DNA of 5,699 nucleotides from NCBI GenBank assembly GCA_018817995.1, contig JAHISW010000021.1, positions 1-5,699 on the forward strand, given 5' to 3'. Below the pieces are notes generated by a model that was not told the DNA's origin, did not search any database, and saw only the letters and a program-made list of their open reading frames with translations. Made by a program: the position numbers and the translations under genes. This DNA is from Patescibacteria group bacterium (GTDB lineage Bacteria; Patescibacteriota; Minisyncoccia; JAHISW01; Tagabacteraceae). Below are positions 1 to 3,712 of this stretch, piece after piece. Position 1 is the stretch's first letter; each line of letters starts with the position of its first letter.

Positions 1-128
1 GGAAATCCGGCCTTAAAGTAATTTAATGCTCTACGGGCAATCTTCTTGATATATGGAGTTTCAACAAAACCAGCCACTGGACGCGGTTCAATTATCGCTT
101 GTTCTTCATCTGATGATAAATAAGACAT
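1..128 (-). CDS. gvpN: GvpN, gas vesicle AAA+ ATPase (N-terminal fragment, cut by window edge)
   Basis: Only the first 42 codons are in the window, starting at the ATG at 128-126 and running off the left edge. The segment FVETPYIKKIARRALNYFKA (residues 21-40) matches the conserved start of GvpN, where FVETP..R.....RAL.Y..AG(Y/F)P comes just before the Walker A loop. The Walker A motif itself would lie outside the window. GvpN is a MoxR-like AAA+ ATPase, cytoplasmic, needed for gas vesicles to grow to full width. It is the last gene of the minus-strand cluster visible here, 47 nt after the GvpC-like gene at 176-709, in the order A-C-N seen in cyanobacteria. There is no Shine-Dalgarno sequence; the ATG sits in an AT-rich TGTATATG context. 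The identification rests on a short stretch but is backed strongly by the neighbouring gvpA. Confidence 0.85.
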   Translation of the reverse strand, partial: MSYLSSDEEQAIIEPRPVAGFVETPYIKKIARRALNYFKAGF

Positions 129-175
129 ATACAATATTTTTATTTGTTGTTTTCGACCTTTATTAAAAATTTTTC

Positions 176-709
176 TTATTCAGCTTCTTTTTCTTTCTCC
201 TCCTCTTTTTCTTTTGCTACTGCTACTTTTGCTTCCATCTTCCTTAACGCTCCCCAATGTCCATGCGCTTCTTTTCGTTCTCCTGCGTAATCACCTAATA
301 ATTCGGCCACGTGTTTCTGAATAGCATCAACTCGTGATTGAATATCTTTCATCATTCCTTTAAAGTCAGCTATTCTAGTTTGTTCGCTTTTGGCTAGAAA
401 ATCTTTTAAGTCGGCCGCCATCTCTTTGAGCTCCTTATCAAATCGAGCCAAAAGATCATGTGTGTCGCCAAAGATATCCTTTACTCGCGCTCGTATATCC
501 TTTATCATCTTGTGAAAATCTGCCATTCTGTCTTTTTCGCTCTTGGAAAGAAAAGCCTTAATATCTGCTGCCATCTCTTTCAATTCTTTATTAAATCGAG
601 CAAGTAAATCATGTGTGTCTTTTTGATTATTTTTGACAAATTGCAAGCGATCCCTTGTAGAAGTTTTAATATCGCTTACTAAACTTTTCATTTCTGTTGC
701 CCATGCCAT
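176..709 (-). CDS. GvpC-like amphipathic repeat protein (copy 1)
   Basis: A 177-residue, highly charged, predicted all-helical protein with no membrane segment. It holds two tandem 51-residue repeats (residues 31-81 and 82-132) that share 35 of 51 residues. Both begin DTHDLLARF and contain KELKEMAAD, FL.KSE and R.ADF...(M/I)KDI. The pattern LLA.F.KEL.E...FLS.....R.A strongly resembles the 33-residue repeats of cyanobacterial GvpC, the protein that wraps and stiffens the gas vesicle shell. The C terminus (about 160-177) is a K/E-rich tail. It lies between a 53-residue gene and gvpN, where gvpC would be expected. A second protein of identical length is at 1305-1838. There is no Shine-Dalgarno sequence. 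GvpC function is inferred from repeat pattern and position; a generic coiled-coil scaffold is the alternative. Confidence 0.75.
   Translation of the reverse strand: MAWATEMKSLVSDIKTSTRDRLQFVKNNQKDTHDLLARFNKELKEMAADIKAFLSKSEKDRMADFHKMIKDIRARVKDIFGDTHDLLARFDKELKEMAADLKDFLAKSEQTRIADFKGMMKDIQSRVDAIQKHVAELLGDYAGERKEAHGHWGALRKMEAKVAVAKEKEEEKEKEAE
314..619 (-). repeat. Two tandem 153-bp in-frame repeats inside GvpC-like copy 1
   Basis: Codons 31-81 (619-467) and 82-132 (466-314) encode the two 51-residue units. They begin with the same 12 bases, GACACACATGAT, then diverge mainly at third codon positions, so they are an older duplication kept for its protein pattern and not a recent slip. Confidence 0.9.
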
Positions 710-769
710 ATAATTTTGATTTTAATTAAACTGTTAATAAATTATTAATTAATAATAACTACTTCGACC

Positions 770-931
770 TTAAATTTTTAAAAACCCTGCATCAGCTAAA
801 TATCTGCCGTACTCTGGAAAAAAATCCATTACCATCTTTTTTCGCTTTAAATGCTCCAAAAAATACTTTCGAGTTTTGAACAAGCCTTCTTTCTCTTGTC
901 TATTCAAAATTCTTTTCTTTTTCACTTGCAT
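770..931 (-). CDS. Unrecognised small basic protein, 53 aa
   Basis: An ATG at 931-929 opens a 53-codon frame ending in TAA at 772-770. The protein is very basic at the N terminus (MQVKKKRILNRQEKEG) and ends in an aromatic segment (MDFFPEYGRYLADAGFLKI). It has no transmembrane helix and no cysteine. It starts 3 nt after the stop of the zinc-finger gene at 935, which argues for co-transcription and possibly translational coupling. The stop is followed by 60 nt of AT-rich sequence before the next gene. Without this frame there would be a 225-nt gap in an otherwise tight operon, so I think it is real. I recognise no family; it is not GvpK, GvpG or GvpJ by anything visible. A role in gas vesicle assembly is a guess from position only. 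Confidence 0.6.
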   Translation of the reverse strand: MQVKKKRILNRQEKEGLFKTRKYFLEHLKRKKMVMDFFPEYGRYLADAGFLKI

Positions 932-934
932 ATA

Positions 935-1282
935 TTATATTGCCCCTAATCCATAACAACTTGAACAAGGAAGACCTGATTCCGGATTCTTCCCGTCACC
1001 TTCACACTTGGCGCATCTTTTTTCTCCTTTGATTTTGGTCACCATGCCTTTTCCTCCGCATACTGAACAAGGCATACGATGATGTTGAAAAACACCTTTA
1101 CCTTTGCAATAAGGACACATTATAGCCGGCTCAACAACTCGAACCTTGCCTCGACCTATACACACCTGGCAATTAGAAAGCTTAGATAGAATCTCAAAGG
1201 GATCCTTTCCTTTCCCGTTACAAAAAGCGCAAGGTATTGTCCTGTAATTTCCATCAAATTTTCTTTTAGTTTTTGTTGCCAT
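935..1282 (-). CDS. Stand-alone DnaJ-type zinc-finger protein (six CxxCxGxG motifs)
   Basis: The 115-residue protein consists almost wholly of CxxCxGxG-type motifs: CAFCNGKG (18-25), CQVCIGRG (38-45), CPYCKGKG (56-63), CSVCGGKG (72-79), CAKCEGDG (90-97) and CSSCYGLG (106-113). DnaJ/Hsp40 carries four such motifs binding two zinc ions; here there are six, enough for three sites. There is no J domain (no HPD motif) and no DnaJ C-terminal substrate domain, so it cannot itself stimulate DnaK in the usual way. Known roles of this fold are binding of unfolded protein and thiol-disulfide chemistry. It sits between the two GvpC-like genes: 22 nt after one, and 3 nt before the 53-aa gene. A chaperone-like job in handling the aggregation-prone GvpA or the GvpC-like proteins is an inference from context. 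Confidence 0.8.
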   Translation of the reverse strand: MATKTKRKFDGNYRTIPCAFCNGKGKDPFEILSKLSNCQVCIGRGKVRVVEPAIMCPYCKGKGVFQHHRMPCSVCGGKGMVTKIKGEKRCAKCEGDGKNPESGLPCSSCYGLGAI

Positions 1283-1304
1283 ATATATAATGTAAGATTA
1301 ACTG

Positions 1305-1838
1305 TTAATTTTTTTCTTTTTCAACAAGCACTTTTTTCATTTTTCCCCATTCTACTGATGCTGCCTCTCGTTCCTTCTTAAATACTCCTAGCATTTTAGA
1401 AACTTCTTCTTGCATAACTGTTAATTCTGTTTTAACCCGTTCTGCTGTATCCACTTCTCTAATCTTTTGATCTTCTTGTATATGAACTAATGTTTTTTTG
1501 AAATCAACCAAGCGTACCTCTTCACCTTTTTTAAGCAAACTCTTCAATCTTTCCGCCATTCCAACTTCTTCCTCTCGGAAATCAGCTAACATTTTTTTAA
1601 CATTCTCTTCTCTTTTTTGTTGAGTTGCGAGAATATCTTGCATCATTACGTTAAAATCCTTTTTACGAAGCGATTCAAATTTCGCCAAAATTTCTCTCAA
1701 ATTACCACTCATTTCTTCTCTTTTCTTTTTAAAGCCATCCAATATCTCGTGGGTATCTTCTACAATCTCTCCCACCACCTTCACCCGCGCGTTATAAGAA
1801 GCTACGATATCTTCGGCTAAATTTTTTAAATCATTCAT
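1305..1838 (-). CDS. GvpC-like amphipathic repeat protein (copy 2)
   Basis: A 177-residue charged, predicted helical protein, the same length as the protein at 176-709 and clearly related to it though diverged. Matching elements are DTH.(I/L)L..F (28-36), R..DF..M.QDI (58-69), RL.DF (109-113), and a C-terminal block MLGVFKKEREAASVEWGKM that aligns with LLGDYAGERKEAHGHWGAL of copy 1. The repeats are looser here, with units near residues 28-82 and 83-131. It is the first gene after gvpA, the usual position of gvpC. The start is the first of two close ATGs and gives MNDLKNL; it has no Shine-Dalgarno sequence. The gene ends 22 nt before the zinc-finger gene. Identification as GvpC-like rests on the repeat pattern, the paralogue and the order. 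Cyanobacterial GvpC has shorter 33-residue repeats, so this would be a variant. Confidence 0.72.
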   Translation of the reverse strand: MNDLKNLAEDIVASYNARVKVVGEIVEDTHEILDGFKKKREEMSGNLREILAKFESLRKKDFNVMMQDILATQQKREENVKKMLADFREEEVGMAERLKSLLKKGEEVRLVDFKKTLVHIQEDQKIREVDTAERVKTELTVMQEEVSKMLGVFKKEREAASVEWGKMKKVLVEKEKN

Positions 1839-1864
1839 TAATTTTTGTCTTTGAATAAAATGGT

Positions 1865-1951
1865 TTTAGGTTCTAATCCCACTTTCCCGTCTGGATAGTG
1901 GGAACGACGCAAAAAACAGCAAAGATAGAGAAAGCAAGATTAAAACCTAAA
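1865..1951 (-). other. Nested inverted repeats in the gvpA-gvpC spacer
   Basis: The 218-bp gap after gvpA has no credible gene. It holds a hairpin with 7-bp arms, TCCCACT (1877-1883) and AGTGGGA (1897-1903), enclosed by a second pair, TTTAGGTT (1865-1872) and AACCTAAA (1944-1951). On the minus strand no good T-run follows, so a simple terminator is not supported. In many gas vesicle operons gvpA is made in large excess; a structure here could stop or process the transcript just after gvpA. That role is inference. Confidence 0.45.
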
Positions 1952-2056
1952 TCAATAATATAAGAAATGTTGGATGGGTACGCTTTTTATCAGAAGGATT
2001 ATATACAAATGCTTCTTTAAGATGAAAAGGGCACCTCCAACTAACTTTGCTCTTAC

Positions 2057-2263
2057 TTAGGCAGCGGTAGCAGTTAAGCCGACGGCTTCTGCATACTTCA
2101 ACCAAGTCTCAACTGAAGCAACTACTACTCGTGCTTCAACAGCAAGTAGTTCGATGCCAACGATCGAGACTCTTACCCAAGCGTCAACCACAACGCCCTT
2201 GTCAAGAATGCGGTCAATCACTTCCACTAAGCTAGAGCTAGACATTGATTTTTCTACAGCCAT
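2057..2263 (-). CDS. gvpA: GvpA, gas vesicle major shell protein
   Basis: The 68-residue product carries the unmistakable GvpA core: SSSLVEVIDRILDKG (9-23), VVVDAWVRVSIVGIELL (24-40) and EARVVVASVETWLKYAEAVG (43-62). GvpA is a small hydrophobic alpha-beta-beta-alpha protein that polymerises into the ribs of the gas-filled vesicle and gives the cell buoyancy. Cyanobacterial GvpA is about 70 residues, so this copy is full length with a slightly short C-terminal tail (LTATAA). It is the first gene of the minus-strand cluster, followed after 218 bp by a GvpC-like gene and then gvpN further down. Its upstream region holds a promoter-leader-terminator array and two palindromes. The ATG follows an AT-rich leader with no Shine-Dalgarno. 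Only one gvpA copy is visible; it should be distinguished from the related GvpJ/GvpM, which lack this close a match. Confidence 0.97.
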   Translation of the reverse strand: MAVEKSMSSSSLVEVIDRILDKGVVVDAWVRVSIVGIELLAVEARVVVASVETWLKYAEAVGLTATAA

Positions 2264-2303
2264 ATTTTTGAAGTTTAAATTAACTTATAATATTTTCGAC
2301 CCT

Positions 2304-2320
2304 GCCCCGCTCAGCGGGGC
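2304..2320 (-). repeat. Perfect GC-rich hairpin upstream of gvpA
   Basis: GCCCCGC (2304-2310), a 3-nt loop, and GCGGGGC (2314-2320) form a perfect 7-bp stem in otherwise AT-rich DNA. On the minus strand it is followed at once by AGGGTCGAAAATATT and not by a T-run, so it is not an ordinary terminator of leftward transcription. It would lie in the gvpA 5' leader, where it could stabilise the mRNA or act as a regulatory structure. Confidence 0.6.
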
Positions 2321-2334
2321 CCGCTTGATTCCAT

Positions 2335-2362
2335 CCTCAATCTCATATTGCCGAGAATGAGG
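2335..2362. promoter_or_regulatory. Imperfect palindrome between terminator and gvpA (operator candidate)
   Basis: CCTCAATCTC (2335-2344) and GAGAATGAGG (2353-2362) are inverted repeats with one mismatch around an 8-bp centre. It lies about 70 bp before the gvpA start. Its size fits a dimeric DNA-binding protein such as the adjacent XRE regulator, or an RNA hairpin in the leader. No copy of it was seen near the XRE promoter, so the link is only positional. Confidence 0.35.
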
Positions 2363-2371
2363 TTAAATCCA

Positions 2372-2404
2372 TAAAAAAATCCGCTGTAAAAATTACAGCA
2401 GATC
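2372..2404 (-). terminator. Intrinsic terminator upstream of gvpA (minus strand)
   Basis: On the minus strand GCTGTAA, a TTT loop and TTACAGC form a perfect stem, which can be lengthened by U-G, C-G, U-A and A-U pairs to about 11 bp. After GGA it is followed by seven T's (2379-2373). No protein gene ends just upstream, so it closes a short leader transcript before gvpA, which starts 110 bp further on. Confidence 0.75.
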
Positions 2405-2430
2405 GTCACTATTTAAAACTTTAAAAACCA

Positions 2431-2475
2431 CTCAACTAAAGAAATTGTGTGTGTGTGTGTGTGTGTGTAGTTGAG
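2431..2475. repeat. Dyad CTCAACTA/TAGTTGAG enclosing a (GT)11 microsatellite
   Basis: The 8-bp arms lie at 2431-2438 and 2468-2475. Between them is an uninterrupted run of 11 GT units (2447-2468; the last T is shared with the right arm). Dinucleotide runs this long are rare in compact bacterial genomes and are prone to slipped-strand length change. Confidence 0.95.
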
Positions 2476-2485
2476 CCATTTAATA

Positions 2486-2513
2486 ATTATAACAAACATC
2501 TATTCTCACGCAA
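2486..2513 (-). promoter_or_regulatory. Extended -10 promoter reading toward gvpA
   Basis: On the minus strand a perfect TATAAT (2491-2486) has TG one base upstream (TGTTATAAT) and a partial -35, TTGCGT (2513-2508), with a 16-bp spacer. Transcription would start near 2479, at or next to the ATG of the 15-codon leader frame. It is the best leftward promoter between the XRE gene and gvpA. Confidence 0.6.
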
Positions 2514-2674
2514 CCCCCTTGCTGGCCTTACCTTGTTTCCATCGGCTAGAATTAATCAATTGTCTCCAAATGCGGACATATTAAATCCAACAAGAGACGT
2601 AACTTAATTCATAAAGCTAAAATACCCTTATTTTGTTGTATCCTATATAATTTATGTGTTTTTTAAAGAACAAA

Positions 2675-2753
2675 TTGTCCACAGTTGTATTGACTTAATT
2701 TTTTCCAGAGTTATTATTCAAGTAAGCCCCCCCCCCAGAGAAAGTTATCCACA
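2675..2753 (+). promoter_or_regulatory. Pair of DnaA-box-like sequences
   Basis: TTATCCACA (2745-2753) is a perfect consensus DnaA box, and TTGTCCACA (2675-2683) has one change. They have the same orientation, 70 bp apart, and flank the XRE promoter. Two boxes are too few to claim an origin; control of the XRE gene by DnaA or chance are both possible. Confidence 0.35.
2690..2736 (+). promoter_or_regulatory. XRE gene promoter ending at a C10 tract
   Basis: TTGACT (2690-2695), a 16-bp spacer and TATTAT (2712-2717) form a good sigma-70-type promoter. The expected start is around 2724, just before an unbroken run of ten C's (2727-2736). The XRE ATG is 35 bp beyond the run. A homopolymer at this spot could alter transcript initiation or 5' leader structure when its length changes. 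Confidence 0.6.
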
Positions 2754-2771
2754 GACCAATAAAAATTATTC

Positions 2772-3155
2772 ATGGCAAAAATCATTTCATACGAAATCAC
2801 AAAACTTGGAAAATATCTTAAACAACTTCGCGATGAGCAGAAATTAAGTATTCGAGGTGTCGCTAAAAAATGCGACCTTGCTCCGAGCTACCTTGCCAAA
2901 ATTGAAGCCGGCCATACCTTTAAAACTATCGGCATTGAAACCCTTATTAAACTTTCAAAATTTTACGGCATTCCCGTATCGGCAATACTGAAAGAAGCCG
3001 GCTTTATTGAAAGTGATGAAAGTGACTTACCAGAACTTGATCATTATCTCCGAGCAAAATATCAGCTCTCCCCTCAAGCCATCCGCGACATGAAAATGGC
3101 CAAAGAAATTGTTGATAAAAAATACCCGAAGAAAGGCAATAGTGGAAGTAATTAG
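2772..3155 (+). CDS. XRE/Cro-family transcriptional regulator
   Basis: The 127-residue protein has an N-terminal XRE-type helix-turn-helix at about residues 12-66: LGKYLKQLRDEQKLSIRGVA, then CDLAPSYLAKIEAG, then TLIKLSKFYGIPVSAIL. The C-terminal part (about 88-118: YLRAKYQLSPQAIRDMKMAKEIVDKKY) is helical and probably mediates dimerisation. No enzymatic or sensor domain is visible. The start ATG is the first in frame and has no Shine-Dalgarno. It is transcribed away from the gvp cluster from its own promoter and ended by a hairpin at 3156-3189, so it is a single-gene unit. Being divergent from gvpA with several palindromes between them, it is a fair candidate for a regulator of the gas vesicle genes or of itself, but no operator has been matched to it. 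Confidence 0.88.
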   Translation: MAKIISYEITKLGKYLKQLRDEQKLSIRGVAKKCDLAPSYLAKIEAGHTFKTIGIETLIKLSKFYGIPVSAILKEAGFIESDESDLPELDHYLRAKYQLSPQAIRDMKMAKEIVDKKYPKKGNSGSN

Positions 3156-3189
3156 CAAAACACACGAAATTTAGACTCCGTGTGTTTTG
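3156..3189 (+). terminator. Hairpin terminator of the XRE gene
   Basis: CAAAACACACG (3156-3166) and CGTGTGTTTTG (3179-3189) form a perfect 11-bp stem with a 12-nt loop. It begins immediately after the XRE stop codon. The T-run sits inside the 3' arm, and a T-rich stretch follows. The symmetry means it may work on both strands and also stop leftward transcripts coming from the tRNA. Confidence 0.7.
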
Positions 3190-3245
3190 TATATTTAACC
3201 CCAAACCTGCGGGCGCGACCCCTCTCGGTCACTCTCACATGACTG

Positions 3246-3316
3246 CTGCGAGGCTAGGATTCGAACCTAGGTGACATGTTCCAGAGACATGTATCCTACC
3301 GCTAGATGACCTCGCA
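3246..3316 (-). tRNA. tRNA-Gln (anticodon CUG), complete
   Basis: The minus strand folds into a full cloverleaf: acceptor TGCGAGG/CCTCGCA (7 Watson-Crick pairs), D arm with AGCGGTAG, anticodon stem CATGT/ACATG with loop CTCTGGA (U33, anticodon CUG at 3284-3282), and T arm CTAGG-TTCGAAT-CCTAG. The discriminator base is G and the first pair is U-A, both as in bacterial tRNA-Gln. The next bases are CAG, so the 3' CCA is not encoded in full. Its 5' end directly abuts the TGA stop of the GIY-YIG gene, so it is probably transcribed together with that gene. A broken second copy is at 3658-3712. Confidence 0.93.
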
Positions 3317-3317
3317 T
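3275..3317 (-). repeat. 43-bp direct repeat, right partner at 3671-3713
   Basis: The two copies are identical and 396 bp apart (start to start). They bracket the GIY-YIG gene and the palindromes, so the segment has the form of a unit inserted into, or duplicated with, the 5' half of tRNA-Gln. It is a candidate attachment or target-site pair. Confidence 0.85.
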
Positions 3318-3583
3318 CATTTTTTGTTTATCTCTTTCAATGATTCCGACAGCATCTGTCTCAATCCCTTTTTCCCTTTTGTTGTTTTAAAATATTTTTC
3401 TCTCCGTCTTGCGTCTTTTTCTGAAAAATATGCTTCGTAAAAAATAAGTTTCAAATCGTTTCTTTTTGAAGTAGACACAACTTTTCCTCTCCCATGCTCA
3501 CACACTCTACGCTCAATATTATTAGTATATCCTATATAAAATCTTTTATCTGACAAACTATAATAAATATAAGTATAAAACAT
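3317..3583 (-). CDS. Small GIY-YIG nuclease-domain protein
   Basis: The 88-residue protein is a single GIY-YIG domain: Y-T-Y-I-Y at residues 3-7, FYIGYT (14-19), the conserved arginine in ERRVCEHGRG (24-33), and a glutamate in FYEAYFSEKDARRREKYFK (48-66). The fold cuts DNA with one metal ion; small stand-alone members (UPF0213/YhbQ-like) are frequent in CPR genomes and their substrate is mostly unknown. The TGA stop (3319-3317) touches the first base of the intact tRNA-Gln, and the gene lies between that tRNA and a broken copy of it. This is the layout expected of a mobile or homing-type nuclease that targets the tRNA gene. A housekeeping repair nuclease that happens to sit there is the alternative. 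Confidence 0.88.
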   Translation of the reverse strand: MFYTYIYYSLSDKRFYIGYTNNIERRVCEHGRGKVVSTSKRNDLKLIFYEAYFSEKDARRREKYFKTTKGKKGLRQMLSESLKEINKK

Positions 3584-3599
3584 AATAAAAATATGGATT

Positions 3600-3659
3600 C
3601 GCCATGAACCAGAATAAAATTCGGTTCATGGCGCCCTAAACCCAACGTGGTTTGGGGCG
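3600..3659. repeat. Tandem palindromes between the GIY-YIG gene and the broken tRNA
   Basis: The first hairpin pairs CGCCATGAACC (3600-3610) with GGTTCATGGCG (3623-3633). It is prolonged inward by GAAT/ATTC with one bulged A and an AAA loop. The second pairs CGCCCTAAACC (3632-3642) with GGTTTGGGGCG (3649-3659), with one T-G pair and the loop CAACGT. A third, GGGG-CGAA-CCCC (3654-3665), competes with the second. They stand 17 bp upstream of the GIY-YIG start codon and could be a REP-like end of a mobile unit or a leader structure. Confidence 0.85.
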
Positions 3660-3712
3660 AACCCCGATACCATGTTCCAGAGACATGTATCCTACCGCTA
3701 GATGACCTCGCA
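3658..3712 (-). pseudogene. Broken tRNA-Gln copy, lost after the T loop
   Basis: Bases 3671-3713 repeat 3275-3317 exactly (43 bp), covering the tRNA 5' end, D arm and whole anticodon arm. The next 13 positions still align with a tRNA without gaps: variable loop, CGGGG where the intact copy has CTAGG, then TTCG of the T loop. After TTCG the resemblance stops and the sequence runs into the palindromes, so there is no 3' T stem or acceptor strand and it cannot form a tRNA. The upstream sequences of the two copies differ almost completely. Confidence 0.8.

Larger units (their letters stand above)
2372..2480 (-). ncRNA. Candidate short leader RNA / attenuator ahead of gvpA
   Basis: The minus-strand promoter at 2486-2513 and the terminator at 2372-2404 bracket a transcript of about 107 nt. 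It contains a (CA)11 tract in the loop of a CUCAACUA/UAGUUGAG stem. Starting almost at the predicted transcription start there is an open frame, ATG at 2479-2477, for MAQLHTHTHTHNFFS and a TGA stop. Two readings are possible: an independent small RNA, or a leader through which gvpA is transcribed by read-through, as in attenuation. I found no clear anti-terminator strand that would compete with the terminator stem, so the attenuator reading is unproven. Confidence 0.35.
2264..2771. promoter_or_regulatory. Divergent control region between gvpA and the XRE gene
   Basis: About 508 bp without a convincing protein gene. From left to right it holds two palindromes next to gvpA, a minus-strand terminator, the (GT)11 dyad and the leftward extended -10 promoter. 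Next come about 120 bp in which I see nothing definite (2514-2640), then two DnaA-box-like sequences, the rightward XRE promoter and a C10 tract. Confidence 0.6.

Noticed and set aside
721..760. AT-rich palindromes before GvpC-like copy 1
   Set aside because: Runs of TTAATTAAT and AATAATT are self-complementary by base composition alone; no GC core or T-run supports a terminator.
1298..1425. Repeated AACTGTTAAT at 729-738, 1300-1309 and 1416-1425
   Set aside because: One copy is in coding sequence and the decamer is very AT-rich, so three occurrences are weak evidence of a shared site.
1617..1820. Plus-strand open frame opposite the second GvpC-like gene
   Set aside because: It is antisense to a clear helical repeat protein and has no start context or family pattern.
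2447..2468. CRISPR or larger tandem array
   Set aside because: The only tandem repeat here is a simple GT run; there are no spacers or longer repeat units.
2645..2651. TATAAT at 2646-2651 on the plus strand as the XRE promoter
   Set aside because: No -35 is found at proper spacing; the TTGACT-N16-TATTAT pair further downstream is better.
2640..2770. Replication origin
   Set aside because: Only two DnaA-like boxes are present and no replication gene is nearby, so an origin claim is not supported.
2656..2847. Plus-strand open frame starting before the XRE gene
   Set aside because: It reads through the promoter, the C10 tract and a DnaA box and overlaps the well-supported XRE frame.
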